Shown in pieces: positions 36,372 to 48,721 of a stretch of DNA of 64,000 bases (position 1 is the first letter of the stretch; the number at the start of each line of letters is the position of its first letter). The notes below the pieces were generated by a model that saw nothing but the letters and a program-made list of their open reading frames with translations, did not search any database and was not told the DNA's origin. The DNA lies in the NCBI GenBank assembly GCA_037447655.1, contig JBBHKE010001023.1, forward strand, positions 62,001 through 126,000, given 5' to 3'. The position numbers and the translations under genes were made by a program. This stretch comes from Zygnema cylindricum (lineage: Eukaryota > Streptophyta > Zygnematophyceae > Zygnematales > Zygnemataceae).

Positions 36372-38009
36372 ATGGCTGAAATAGGCTATGGACAACAGGT
36401 TATGGGCCCACACCCATGGCTACCTATATTTGATGGATCGAAATATCACTACTGGAAGTGTGCGCTTGAGAGCTACTTCGAGATGATGGAGCTAATGGAT
36501 GTGGTGGACGTTACCTTGGCCGAAACATCAAATGACTGGAAAAGGAAAAATCATGAGTGTCTCAAGGTTATCAAGAACTCCTTGACTGAGGATTTGGTAA
36601 TGTCATACCTAAGTTTTAAAAGGGCAACTGAATTATGGAAGAGCTTAGAATGTATGTATGCAAAGACGTCTTTATATCATTGGCTTAGTAGTGTTACCAA
36701 AATAGTTGAACACAAGTATGTAGGAGGTAGTATGGAGAAACACTGTATTGACTTACAAGTATTATTTGCAGAAAATGATTTGGCACGGGGAAACTTTACA
36801 GATGCTCAACAAGCTATCTTGTTAATGAGAAGTCTACCTAAAGAATATAAGAGTGCAATAGATCGATTGACTTTAATTGATAAAAATGATTAGAGTATAA
36901 CTGTAGCTAGACGAGTTATTCTAGATGAAGAGGCTAATAGAAAGGTTTTATCAAGTGAAAGGAATATAAAGGAATCTAAGTCTCAGTTTCAGAAAATTAA
37001 AGGTAATAGTGAGTTCGGAGATCGGCCAAAGAATTGTTTTTACTGTAATGATTTAGGACATACCTTCAGGGTATGTCCATCGTATTTCGTGAGTGAGAGA
37101 CAAGACTCGACAAATGACAAAAGACATACACCATGTGTTGACGAATTTATGTATTTACCGACCTTCTGTGGTGTTTGGAATGGAGTAGAGGAGGAGGTGA
37201 CAGAAAAGGATTTAATGTCTGTCCCTTTTCCCGACGTCAGATTGGTGAGTAACAAAGAGTTACAGGAGGAAGAGTTGTTTGAAGTAAGAGAAATTAGAGG
37301 AAGTGAAGGTCACTTGGAAGTGGAAGCCGAAAAATACTTAAACATAAAGACTAATAAACTAAACCCAATTTTTCTAGAAGGACCGGGCGAAGATATGAAG
37401 AAAACTGGAATTAGGAATAAGGTGTATAATGTGGAAACTGGTGGAAGGAGTTATGTCACCGAAGATAGTGTGGTGAAGGACGAAAGAGAGAAGGACACGA
37501 TTTCTGTGACCTTATCAAGTGAAAAATCTGTGAGTGAAAATTGCTTACAAGAAAGTTTGTTAACTAAAGCAAGAGGAGTTGAAGGAGGAGATGGACACTT
37601 AGAAGCAGAAACTAGAAGTAAGGTGGCCATGAAAATTGGTGAACTAGGAGAAAAACAAAGAAAAACTGTTCAAAAAATTGAAGTGAGAAAAGAAGTTTGT
37701 GGGATTGAAAATTGTAATAGAAATGGAAAAGTTAAAAGAGTGCAGCTGAAAAGAAGAAGAATCAAAATTAAAATTTCTCAAATGAATGAAGTTGATGGAA
37801 GTAGCAAATCTATGGAGAAAAACATAAAGGTGAAACAGAAAACTAGTATTTGTGACTTTAAACGAGTAGAAAATTGTGATAGAAATGTAAACTTTCAAAC
37901 AAGACAAAAGATCATGAAGAAAACAAAAAGAATATGTAATATTCAAAGGATCAAGAGTAGAAGAAAACATGCTCAGAAAGTGATCAAGAAAAGAGAGCGG
38001 GAGAAATGA
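36372..38009 (+). pseudogene. Copia-type gag (UBN2-like) with zinc knuckle, one nonsense codon
   Basis: This is the capsid/nucleocapsid protein of a Copia-type retrotransposon. The ATG lies in the last 26 bases of the LTR and the frame runs through the primer-binding site (MAEIGYGQQVMGPHPWLPIF). LDGSKY-like FDGSKYHYWK, TELWKSLECMYAKTS and FAENDLARGNFTDAQ are Copia gag marks. A CX2CX4HX4C knuckle (CFYCNDLGHTFRVC, 37,035-37,076) follows near residue 222. A charged, Lys/Arg/Glu-rich tail of about 300 residues ends KKREREK. One in-frame TAG at 36,891-36,893 replaces the Trp of the sister copy (DKRDWN). No pol follows. Confidence 0.87.
36398..36411 (+). other. Primer-binding site for the anticodon arm of initiator tRNA-Met
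   Basis: GGTTATGGGCCCAC follows the LTR end (GACAACA) directly. It is the exact complement of GUGGGCCCAUAACC, the anticodon stem-loop of plant initiator tRNA-Met. Half-tRNA priming of this kind is known for Drosophila copia and yeast Ty5. The same site is in the element at 44.5 kb. Confidence 0.8.
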
Positions 38010-38596
38010 TTTTCTGGAGGATATTTCTGAAGATTGTGAATTTAGAGAAATCTTAGTTTTGGAAAAACTTATTTTACAGGCATGTCTTATAAAGACAACT
38101 TTGTTTGACATTCTATTTGTTTTTGGTTGGACTTTAGATTTGTATTATTCCTTGTTGCGTTAGTTGAAAAGAAACAAAAAGATTTATTTATGTATTTTTG
38201 AAGACGAAGGAGGTGGTGGAAGCAATGACTTGTTCAAGAACGAAAATTTCGGGAGACATGGCAGAGCGCAGCGAAAGCAGTGGAGAATCATCAGAAGAAG
38301 TTCGCGTCGCGAACAGCGACGCAGCATAGCGGCGCAGCAAAAATAGTGATGTTGTATAACACTTACACGCTGATTATTTTATTCCTGGTACAGGCGACTA
38401 AACATTCAGGGGTTATGCATTTATGGCGTAAGGGGAGCTATTACAGGACACTTTTTGCAAGAAGGCAGCAAGCGACTGGGAATTGGCAGAGGGCAGTAGG
38501 AGCAATGGCGACGTCGACAAAGCACTGGTGATGTGGTGTTTTTGCTAAATTTATTGTATGATGAAAAGTGGAGGCTGATACAGAATTTTGAATATT

Positions 38597-38598
<2 letters not shown>

Positions 38599-38633
<35 letters not shown>
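38599..38633. repeat. (TA)n microsatellite
   Basis: About 17 uninterrupted TA units lie in the non-coding tail of the gag-only element. Confidence 0.95.
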
Positions 38634-38636
<3 letters not shown>

Positions 38637-38876
38637 ATTCTTTTGTTTATACATTAGAGTGGAAACATTTGCGTACATCATGGACTAATGAGTCTAAAGC
38701 TTTAGGGGAATGTAGAATTTGAAAGCTTTAGTCTCAGTAGATGAGGCTATGAGGAGGAAGTTAAAGGTGAAAAAGAGCAGTAGTTAGGACTGCGATGTCA
38801 AATTAGAGCAGCGTAGCAACATAGCATTACACGCTGCATATTTTTCTGGGTGCACGAAACTAAATTTTCGGGGGAG

Positions 38877-39877
38877 TGTTGTTTTGAAAAGTCAGTTTTT
38901 TGCGAACGAGACAGTTTGCCCGTAACTGCTAATTGGATTTAATATGGAGGTTTGAATAGATTCACGGATTGGAGGAGCGAACGGATTGATATAATTAAAG
39001 TGACGTAAAAGACTCATTGAGTGGTGTTAACAAGCTGTGACAAATGGACGGCGGATCGCGAAGCGATCCGATGTAAAATAAACTGAATAGGCGCCGCCGG
39101 TACGGCGGAGCTGCGACGCAGTTAAGTCAACGTAGCTGCGGCTATTTGTATGATCCGTACGGACAAGCGCAACCAGTGCAGCCAGTGCAGCATGCGCAGC
39201 CAACGCAGCTAGCGCAGCTGCGGATAATATGACTAGGATAGATCTCGAGTAATGATGATTGTACGGTAGTGGTAGCTTAGTAGTTGCTTGGTGGTAGCTT
39301 GGTTTCTGACATACGAAGAGTACGGTGTAAATATTCTGTACAATAGAGGTTTGTCCTTTTGACTAGTTAGGTTATTAGAGTAGATACAGTACGGCTGGTA
39401 TGCCTCCGTACTCTGAGTATAACTTGCAGGACTTAGATTTTTTTATGTATCGCAGTCAAGTTTATCAAAGCAATGGCAAACTGTTTTCTGCATCTTTGAC
39501 CTGTTGGTGTGATCACTCTGTTTGGTGCTTTCATGTGAAACTTTGTGGAGGTATTCTATGATATAGAATATATATGTGTGTGAAGTTTCATTGTATTCCA
39601 GTATCTCTGTAAGATTGTGTGAGCAGTCTAAGTGGTTAGTTTGTGAAGCTGTCAGCATTTTTGTGAAACTCTGGAGCCTATATCTTCTAGATGCCTTGGT
39701 GGATTCAGCTGTCACTTTGGGAGTTTATAGTTTATATGTTATACTGCTTATTGATGCAGTTTGAGTTGATTCTGTTCAGTTTGGAGTAATCTGTTCTGTC
39801 TGAAACACAGCTGGTTTTGAGGAAGTCTGTGGGTGTTTCCGTGAGTAATCCATGGCTGAAATAGGCCATGGACAACA
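38877..39877 (+). mobile_element. 3' LTR of the gag-only element (1,001 bp)
   Basis: It starts TGTTGTTTTGAAAAGTCAG after the tract CGGGGGAG and ends GGCCATGGACAACA at the satellite. It includes GCGCAGC-rich repeats at about 39,170-39,225 and the ATGGCTGAAATAGG start of gag at its 3' end, as the 5' LTR does. Confidence 0.9.
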
Positions 39878-42800
39878 TAATCTAGATAATAATTCCTATT
39901 ATCCCTTATTGTTTCTCTAATTTAGATAACAATTACTGTTATCGCTAACAGTTTGTGTATGTTAGGTAACAATTTTTGTTATCGCTAACAGTTTTTGTAA
40001 GTTTGGTAACAATTCCTGTTAGCCCTAACACTTTGTGTAAGGAAGATAACAATTCCTGTTAGAGCTATCGGTTTGTTTAAGTAAGGTAACAATTCCTGTT
40101 AGCGCAAACTATTTGTGTAATTTAGATAACAATTCCTATTATCGGTTACTGTTTGTGTAATTTAGATAACAATTATTGTTATTCTAACAATTTGGGTAAG
40201 TTAGATAACAATTCTTGTTAGCGCTAACAGTTTTTGTAAGTTAGATAACAATTCCTGTTAGAGCTAACATTTTTTGGAAGTTAGGTAGCAATTCTTCTTA
40301 GCGCAAACAGTTTGTGTAATTTAAATAACAATTCCTAATAAGGCTAACAGTTTGTGTAAGTTAGGTAACAATTCCTTTTAGCGCTAATAGTTTGTGTAAT
40401 TTAGATAACAATTCGTGTTATCGCTAACTGTTTTAGTAAGTTAGGTTACAATTCTTGTTATCGCTAACACTTTGTGTAAGTGAGGTAATAATTCCTATAA
40501 TCTCTAACAGTTTGTGTAAGTTAGATAAAAATTCCTGTTAGCGCTAACAGTTAGTGTTAGTTAGGTAACACATTCTGTTAACGCTAACAGTTTGTCTAAT
40601 CTAGATAACAATTCATGTTATCTCAACTGTTTGTGTAATTTAAATAACAATTATTGTTATCGCTAACAGTTTGTATAATTTAGGTATCAATTCCTGTTAG
40701 TGCTAACAGTTTGTGTAATTTAGATTACAATTCCTGTTATAAACTAGCTGACATCTAATTTAGGTAACAATTCCTATTATCGCTAACTGTTTGTTTAAGT
40801 TAGGTAACAATTTCTTTTAGCGCTAACAACTTGTGTTTGTAAGGTAACAATTCCTGTTATCACTAACAGTTTGTGTAATTGAGGTAACAATTCCTGTTAG
40901 CCTAACAGTTTCTATAAGTTAGGTAACAAATTTTGTTATCGCTAATAGTTTGTGCAAGTTAGGTAGGTTAGAGCTAAAAGTTTGTGTAAGTTTGGTAACA
41001 ATTCGTGTTAGCGCAAACTGTTTGTGTGATTTAGGTAACAATTACTGTTACCGCTAACTATTTCCGTAACTTTAGAAACAATTCTCGTTATCGCTAACAG
41101 TTTGTGTAAGTAAGGTAACCATTTTTGTTAGCGCTAAAAGTTTATGTATGTTTGATAATAAGCATCATTATCGCAAATTGTTTGTGTAAGTTAGATAACA
41201 TTTTTTGTTATCCCTAAAAGTTTGTGTAAGTTAGGTAACTATTCCTGTTATCGCTAACTGCTTGTGTAATTTATGTAAAAATTCTTGTTATCGCTAACTG
41301 TTTCTGTACTTTAGGAAACAATTTTTGTTATCGCTAATTGTTTTGTAAGTTAGATAACAATCGCTAACAATTTGTTTAAGTTAGGTAAAGTTCCTCTTAG
41401 CTTTAACAGTTTCTCTAAGTTAGGAAACAATTCCTGTTAGCGCAAAAAGTTTGTGTAATTTACATAACAATTCCTGTTATCGCTAATTGTTTATGTAATT
41501 TAGGTAATAATTCCTTTTAGCGCTAACTGTTTGTGTAATTTAGATAGCAACTCTTTTTATCACTAACATTTTCTGTAAGTTAGGTAACAATTATTGTTAG
41601 CGCTAATAGTTTATGTAAGTAAGGTAACCATTCATGTTCGCGCTAACAGTTTGTGTAAGTTAGATATCAATTCCTGTTATCGCTAATTGTTTGTCCAATT
41701 TAGGTCATAATTACTATTAGCGAAAACAGTCTGTGTAATTTAGATAGAAATTCCTGTTAAAGCAAATAGTTTGTGTAATTTAGAAAATAATTCCTGTTAT
41801 CGCTAACTGTTTGTGTAGTTTAGGTATCAATTCCTTTAATCGCTAATTGTTTGTGTAATTTAGGTAACCATTCTTGTCAGCGCTAACAGTTTAAGTAAGT
41901 TAGAAAACAATTTGTGTTAGCGCCAACTGTTTGTGTTATTTAGGTAACAATTTTTGTTAGCGCTAAGTGTTTGTGTAATTTGGATAACGAATCTTGTTAT
42001 CGCTAACAATTTCTGTAAGTTAGGTAATCAATATTGTTGGCGCCAATAGGTTGTGTATGTAAGGTAACAATTCCTGTTAGCACAAACAGTTTGTGTAATT
42101 TAGGTAAAAATTCTTGTTATCGCTAACACTTTATGTAAGTTAGGTAACCAATTTTGTTAGCGCTAACAGTTTGTGTAAGTTAGGTAACAATTTTTGATAT
42201 CGTTAAATGTTTGTGTAAGTTAGATAACAATTATTGTTATCGCTAACAGTTTGTGTAACTTAGGTAAAAATTCCTGATATCGTTAACTGTTTGTTAACAT
42301 TAGATAACAATTATTTTTATCGCTAATAGTTTGTGAATGTTAGGTAACAATTCCTATTAGCGCAAATAGTTTGTGTAATTTAGGTCAAAATTCTTGTTAT
42401 CGCTAACACTTTATGTAAGTTAGGTAACCATTCTTTTTAGCGCTAACAGTTTGTGTATGTTAGAAAATAATTCCTGTTAGGGCAAACAGTTCGTGTAATT
42501 TAAATAAAATTTCTTGTTATCGCTAACACTTTAAGTAAGTTAGGTAACCATTGTTGTTAGCGCTAACTGTTTGTGTAAGATAGGTAACAATTCCTGATAT
42601 CGTTATTAGTTTGTGTACGTTAGATAACAATTATTGTTATCGCTAAGTAACCATTGTTGTTAGCGCTAACAGTTTGTGTAAGATAGGTAACAACTCCTGA
42701 TATCGTTAACTGTTTGTGTACGTTAGATAACAATTATTGTTATGGCTAACAATTTGTGTAACTTAGGTAACAATTCCTGATATCCTCAACTGTTTGTGTA

Positions 42801-44540
42801 CGTTAGATAACAATTATTTTTATCGTTCACAGTTTGTGAATGTTTGGTAACAATTCCTATAAGCGCTAACAGTTTGTGTAAGTTAGGTATCAATTCCTGA
42901 TATCGTTAACTGTTAGTGTACGTTAGATAACCATTGTTGTTAGCGCTAACTGTTTGTGTAAGTTAGGTAACAATTCTTGTTAGCGCAAATAGTTTGTGTA
43001 ATCTAGGTGACAATTATTGTTATCGCTGACAGTTTGTGTAAGTTAGATAACAATTCGTGTTAACGCTAATTGTTTGTGTAAGCTAGGTAACAATTCTTGT
43101 TATCGCTAACTGTTTCTGTAATTTAGATAACGATTATTTTTTTTGCTAACAGTTTGTGTAAGTTAGGTAACCAATATTTTTAGCGCTAACTGTTTGTGTA
43201 ATTTAGGTAATAATTCTTGTTATCCCTTACTGTTTGTGTAATTTTAGTTACAATTTTTGTTATCGCTAACAGTTTGTGTAAGTTAGGTAACCATTATTGT
43301 TAGCGCTAATAGTTTGTGTATGTTAGATAACAAGCCTTATTATCGCAAACTGTTTGTGTAAGTTAGATAACTTTTCTTGTTATCCCAATTAGTTGCGTAC
43401 TTTAGGTAACAATTTTTGTTATCGCTAACTGTTTGTGTAAGTAAGATAACAATTCTTGTTAGCGGTAACAGTTTGTGTAATTTAGATAACAAGCCTTGTT
43501 ATTGCTAACAGTTTGTGTAAGTTAGGTATCAATTATTGTTAGCGCTTAAAGTTTGTGTAAGTTAGGTAACAATTCCTATCATCTCCAAAAATTTGTGTAA
43601 GTTAGGTAACCATTCTTGTTATCGCCAACAGTTTGTGTAAATTCGTGTTAGCGCCAGCTGTTTGTGTTATTTAGGTAACAATTCTTGTTAGCGCTAACTG
43701 TTTGTGTAATTTAAATAATGAATCTTGTTATCGCTAACAATTTGTGTAAGTTAAGTTACCAATATTGTTAGCGCTACCAGTATGTGTATGTTAGGAAACA
43801 ATTCTTGTTAGCGTACACAATTTGTGTAATTTTCGTAAAAATTCTTGTTATCGCTAATAGTTTATGTAAGTTAGGTAACCATTGATGTTATCGCTATCTG
43901 TTTGTGTAAGTTAGGTTACAATTCTTGTTAGCTCAAACAGTTTGTGTATTTTAGGTAACCATTCTTGTTATCGCTAACAGTTTGTGTAAATTCGTGTTAA
44001 CGCCAGCTGTTTGTGTTATTTAGGTAACATTTCTTGTTAGCGCTAACTGTTTGCGATATTTTGATAACGATAATGGTTATCCCTAACAGTTTGTGTAAGT
44101 TAGGTAACCAATATTGTTAGCGCTAACATTTGTGTAAATTAAGTAACAATTCGTGTTAGCGCTAACTGTTTGTGTAATTTAGGTAAGAATTACTGTTATC
44201 GCTAACTGTTTGTGTAATTTTAGTAACAATTCTTGTTAGCTCTACCAGTTTGTGTATGTTAGATAACAAATGTTATTATCGCAAACTATTTGTGTTATTT
44301 AGATAACATTTATTGTTATCCCTAAAAGTTTGTGAAAGTTAGGTAACTATTCTTGTTATCGCTATCTGTTTGTGTAATTCATGTAACAATTCTTGTTATC
44401 ACTAACTGTTTCTGTACTTTAGGTAACAATTTTTGTTATCGCTAATTTTTTTGTAAGTTAGATAACAATTCCTGGTAGTGTTAACTGTATGTGTAATTTA
44501 GGTAACAATTCTTCTTATCCCTAACTGTTTGTGTAATTTT
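39878..44540. repeat. 40-bp satellite array, block 4
   Basis: About 116 monomers. Compared with blocks 1-3 they show more GTAAGTTAGGTAACCATT and TGTTAGCGCTAACAG variants, so the palindromic form is common. Local higher-order motifs with CCTGATATCGTTAACTG recur at about 42.2-42.9 kb. Confidence 0.97.
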
Positions 44541-45680
44541 TGTGGGTTTTTGGAAACCTTTAGTCCTCTCTGTATCACATTGCTATGCTGCCACGCTGCG
44601 CTGGTTACAACACAGCCATAGCAGCGTGTGTGATAAAGATATTGCGCTACCATGCTGCGCCAGTCACATCGCAGTCATAGCAGCTTGTGTACTAGGTACT
44701 AAGTTTATTGAGATGTACGGATCTAATTGAGTGGCGCCAACAAACGTACGTCAAATGAACGGCGGATCTCGAAGCGATCCGATTTGGAATATTCTTGAAA
44801 GGTTCACTGCAAGTACGAATCATAATGATGAAGAAAGGGATTCAAACTAAAAGTTGCGTGAGAGGCATTGAGTGGAAAGGACGCCACGTGTATGGATTAA
44901 TTTTGGTGAGGTGGCATCAGTTCGTCAATTGATTGTGTGATCGTGTGACATGGCATCAAGTATGCGGAAAAAGGGCTACGGACGGCGGCGCCGTCAGTTT
45001 GTTGAGGGACGCAAAATCGCGTCCGTCACAAGATACTTATTTTGGAAGGTCCCGATTCGATTAACAGAATTAGTAAGACTTGTAAATATGTAACGATGTT
45101 TTGTCCTGTGCATTAATTATTAATGTAGGTTTTAGGTACACTCACATTAATAGAGGTAGTTGATTGATTACGAACGGCTGGTATGCCTCCGTACAGTTAG
45201 TAGTAAGCTGTAGTGTATATTTGTAGGACTTAGTCATTTTTGACTTAGGAACCTTTTGGACAGAAACTGTTTCTGCTCCTTTTTGGGATTTTCATCTGAG
45301 AATTGCTCTCAGTTTTATTGGCAGAATTATCTGAAATTTTGCATGTGTCTTCTTCCTTTTATTGGCAATATTGTGGCGAATTTGCAGATCTAGTGTGTGT
45401 CTGGTTTGCTCGGGGCTTCATTGTGAAGTTGGTCATATTTATCAAAGTTCTGGCAGGCTGTTTTTCTGCAACTTTGACTGAGTGTTGTGATTATTCGGTT
45501 TGGTATTTTTGTATGAAAATTGGTGGAAATACTAAGTGGCCTACGAAATCTCTGGTTGAGTAGTTTCAGCTGGGTTTGGTTATCTTGTAGAATTCTGAGT
45601 GGAATCAAAGGAGGCTGTTTTGGGGTAGTCTGTGGTGCTTCCGAGGGTACATTCATGGCTGAAAATGGCTGTGAACAACA
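44541..45680 (+). mobile_element. 5' LTR of the complete gag-only element
   Basis: It starts TGTGGGTTTTTGGAAACC and ends TGTGAACAACA. It shares blocks with the other LTR family (GGCGGATC.CGAAGCGATCCGA; CGGCTGGTATGCCTCCGTAC), showing common origin, but its left boundary differs. Confidence 0.92.
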
Positions 45681-46930
45681 GGTTATGGGCCCACGCCCAT
45701 GGTTACCCATATTGGATGAATCAACCTTACCCATACTTGATGGATCTAAATATTATTATTGGAGGAGTTTGATGGAGAGCTACTTAAGTCGAGGAAGCTA
45801 ATGGATGTGGTGGACGAACGTGTGCTGAATCATCGGTTGGATGGGAGGAGAAGAACAATGAGTGTTTGCTGATTGTCAAGCTATCCTTGAACGAGGAACT
45901 TGTAATGACTTACCTTGGTCTGGAAAGTGCAGCTGAATTATGGAAGAGCTTAGAACGTGTATATCAAAAGACTTATGTGTATCATTGGATGAGTAATGTT
46001 ACAAAAATAGTTGAGTATAAGTATGATGGAGGTAGTATGTTGGATTATTGTATTGGCATACAAATATTGTTCGCGGAAAATGATATTGCAAGAGGAAACT
46101 TTACAAATACTCAAAAGGCTTACATGTTAATGAAAGGATTACCTAAGGAATATAGGTGTGTTGTAGATAGATTAAGACAAGTTGATAAAAGGGATTGGAA
46201 CGTACCTTTAGCAGTCAGGTGTGTTTTAGAGGAAGAGGCTAATAACGAGGCTCTAAAGATTAAGGGGAATTTTCAAGGTGTCAGATCACAGTTTCAAAGA
46301 AATAAGAAAAGTTGTAAGGTAGAAAATTGTTTTTACTGTAATGTTGTAGGGCATACTTTCAAGGTATGTCCGCTATATAAAAGTGCATGTGTCGCAGGAA
46401 CCTTCAGGAATGGATGGGATGATAATCGAGTTCGACCTCCTAAACGAAGGGCCACACTTCCCGTGGACGAATTTGTTTACTTGCCGATTGTTACTCTTCG
46501 AGATATGAAACATGAGGGAGGAAAAGAAAAATTTGATGTCACCGGAAATGGAGTGGAGAAAAGGGTGACAGAAAAAGAGTCAGTTTTTGTCACTTTTACA
46601 AACAACAGATTGGTGAGTGATGAAAATGTGCAAGAGGAAGAGGTTGTTGAAGTAAGAATATTAGGAGGAAGTGAAGGGCATTTGGAAGTTGAAATTGAAA
46701 ATAATTTGCAGAAGGAGATTAATTCACCTAGAGAGGGAGAGAGGAAAAGGGTTCAGAAAATCGGAGTACGTGAAGAAGTTCATAATACGGAAGAAGAAAA
46801 TAAAATTGCGAAAATGGGAAAAACATCAAAATTCAGTAAGAAAACGAAGAAAGGAAGTAGAATTAAAAGGATGAATCGTAGAAGAAAACGTAGTCCGAAA
46901 GTGGTCAAAAGAAGACGGCGTGAAAAGTAA
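45655..46930 (+). pseudogene. Copia-type gag, two small frameshifts
   Basis: The ATG is within the LTR end, and the protein starts MAENGCEQQVMGPRPWLPIL, reading through the primer-binding site. The frame shifts near 45,785 and again near 45,815, then stays open to the stop at 46,928-46,930. AAELWKSLERVYQKTYVYHW and FAENDIARGNFTNTQ match Copia gag. The zinc knuckle CFYCNVVGHTFKVC is at 46,328-46,369. The tail is rich in Lys, Arg and Glu and ends KRRRREK. Relative to the sister copy it carries an inserted tandem piece near residue 20 (PILDESTLPILDGS). Confidence 0.87.
45681..45694 (+). other. Primer-binding site, initiator tRNA-Met anticodon arm
   Basis: GGTTATGGGCCCAC abuts the LTR. It is the same 14-base complement to the initiator tRNA-Met anticodon stem-loop as in the 35.7-39.9 kb element, so the site is conserved across two diverged families. 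Confidence 0.8.
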
Positions 46931-47140
46931 ATTTACAGAAGTGACTACCATTAACATTCGATAATATTGGTAGAATTTTAAAAATTTAGTTTTCTATTGT
47001 TCTAAAATTGACTGAAAAATAGAGTTTTATTTTGAAAACTTAGAAAGACGCAGTGGAAGCGATGGTGTGTCTAGGAAGGACGAATTTTGGAAGAGATGGC
47101 CGGAGGGAGTTCGAGCAGTGGAGACGTTAAACACGTCTTG

Positions 47141-47230
47141 TTGCTATGCTGCTATATTGCTATGCTGCTAAGTTGCTATGTTGCTATGCTGCTAAGTTGC
47201 TATGCTGCTATGTTGCTATGCTGCTATGCC
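47141..47230. repeat. Low-complexity GCTATGCTGCTAAGTT repeats
   Basis: Short units of TTGCTATGCTGCTA repeat about seven times in the internal tail of the gag-only element. Related GCTATGCTGC motifs also occur near the LTR start. Confidence 0.7.
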
Positions 47231-47582
47231 TTTATCTGACATCGCAAGCATAGCAGCTACCATGCTTTTATATTATTTCGGATGTACCAAACTAAATTTT
47301 CGAGGGAGTGTTGTTTCGAAAATTCAGTTCAGTGAGTGCGTGTCGTTTCGTGCATACAAAATGTTTCGTGGGTACAGTACGAGATTCTAATGATATCTTG
47401 ATTTAATGTGGAGGTTCGAACGGATCTGCAAATTGGGGGAGCAATCGTACTAATTGCTTGGGATGTACGGAGTTATTTGAATCAGTGGTAACGTTAGCCG
47501 AAGCGGTGGTGACGGTTGAACAAAAGGAGAGAATGGAGAAATGTAAACTTAGTGGCTGAGAGAGTCTAAAGGTTTGGGGGAG

Positions 47583-48721
47583 TGTGGGTTTTCGGAAACC
47601 TTTAGTCCTCTCTGTATCACATTGCTATGCTGCAATGCTGCGCTGGTTACTTCGCAGCCATAGCAGCGTGTGTGATAAAGATATTGCGCTGCCATGTTGC
47701 GCCAGTCACATCGCAGTCATAGCAACTTGTGTACTAGGTACTAAGTGTATTGAGATGTACGGATCTAATTGAGTGGCGCCAACAAACGTAAGTCAAATGA
47801 ACGGCGGATCGCGAAGCGATCCGATTTGGAATATTGTTGAAAGGTACACTGCAAGTACGAATCATAATGATGACGAAAGGGATTCAAACTGAAAGTTGCG
47901 TGAGAGGCATTGAGTGGAAAGGACGCCACGTGTATGGATTAATTTTGGTGAGGTGGCATCAGTTCGTGAAGTGATTGTGTGACCGTGTGACATGACATCA
48001 AGTATGCGGAAAAAGGGCTACGGACGGCGGCGCCGTCAGTTTGGTGAGGGACGCGAAATCGCGTCCGTCACAAGATACTTATTTTGGACGGTCCCGATTC
48101 GATTGACGGAATTAGTAAGACTTGTAAATATTTAACGATGTTTTGTCCTGTGTATTAATTATTAATGTAGGTTTTAGGTACACTCACATTAATAGAGGTA
48201 GTTGATTGATTACGAACGGCTGGTATGCCTCCGTACAGTTAGTAGTAAGCTGTAGTGTATATTTGTAGGACTTAGTCATTTTTGACTTAGGAACCTTTTG
48301 GACAGAAACTGTTTCTGCTCCTTTTTGGGATTTTCATCTGAGAATTGCTCTCAGTTTTATTGGCAGGATTATCTGAAATTTTGCATGTGTGTTCCTCCTT
48401 TTATTGGCAATATTGTGGCGAATTTGCAGATCTAGTGTGGGTCTGGTTTGCTTGGGGCTTCATTGTGAAGTTGGTCATATTTATCAAAGTTATGGCGAGC
48501 TGTTTTTCTGCAACTTTGACTGAGTGTTGTGATTATTCAGTTTGATATTTTTGTATGAAAATTGGTAGGAATAATAAGTGTCTACGAAATATTTGGTTGA
48601 GTAATTTCAGCTGGGTTTGGTTATCCTGTAGAATTATGAGTGGAATCAAAAGAGGCTGTTTTGGGGTAGTCTATAATGCTTCCGAGGGTACATTCATGGC
48701 TGAAAATGACTATGAACAACA
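47583..48721 (+). mobile_element. 3' LTR of the complete gag-only element
   Basis: It starts TGTGGGTTTTCGGAAACC after the polypurine tract and ends TATGAACAACA, then the target duplication ATTTT. It aligns over its full length with the 5' LTR. Confidence 0.92.

Larger units (their letters stand above)
35692..39877 (+). mobile_element. Gag-only Copia-type LTR element, 5' LTR truncated
   Basis: The order is a truncated 5' LTR (about 35,692-36,397, lacking roughly its first 280-300 bases), primer-binding site (36,398-36,411), gag frame (36,372-38,009), a non-coding tail, polypurine tract (38,870-38,876) and a full 3' LTR (38,877-39,877). There is no protease, integrase or RT. It therefore depends on enzymes supplied in trans. 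The two solo LTRs belong to the same LTR family. No target duplication can be read because the 5' end is missing. Confidence 0.88.
44541..48721 (+). mobile_element. Complete gag-only Copia-type LTR element with 5-bp target duplication
   Basis: The direct repeat ATTTT flanks the element exactly (44,536-44,540 and 48,722-48,726). LTRs are 44,541-45,680 and 47,583-48,721, about 1.14 kb each, starting TGTGGGTTTT and ending GAACAACA. They differ by several percent by eye, so the insertion is not very recent. The primer-binding site is 45,681-45,694 and the polypurine tract is TTTGGGGGAG just before 47,583. The internal region encodes only gag. The total length is 4,181 bp. Confidence 0.92.
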
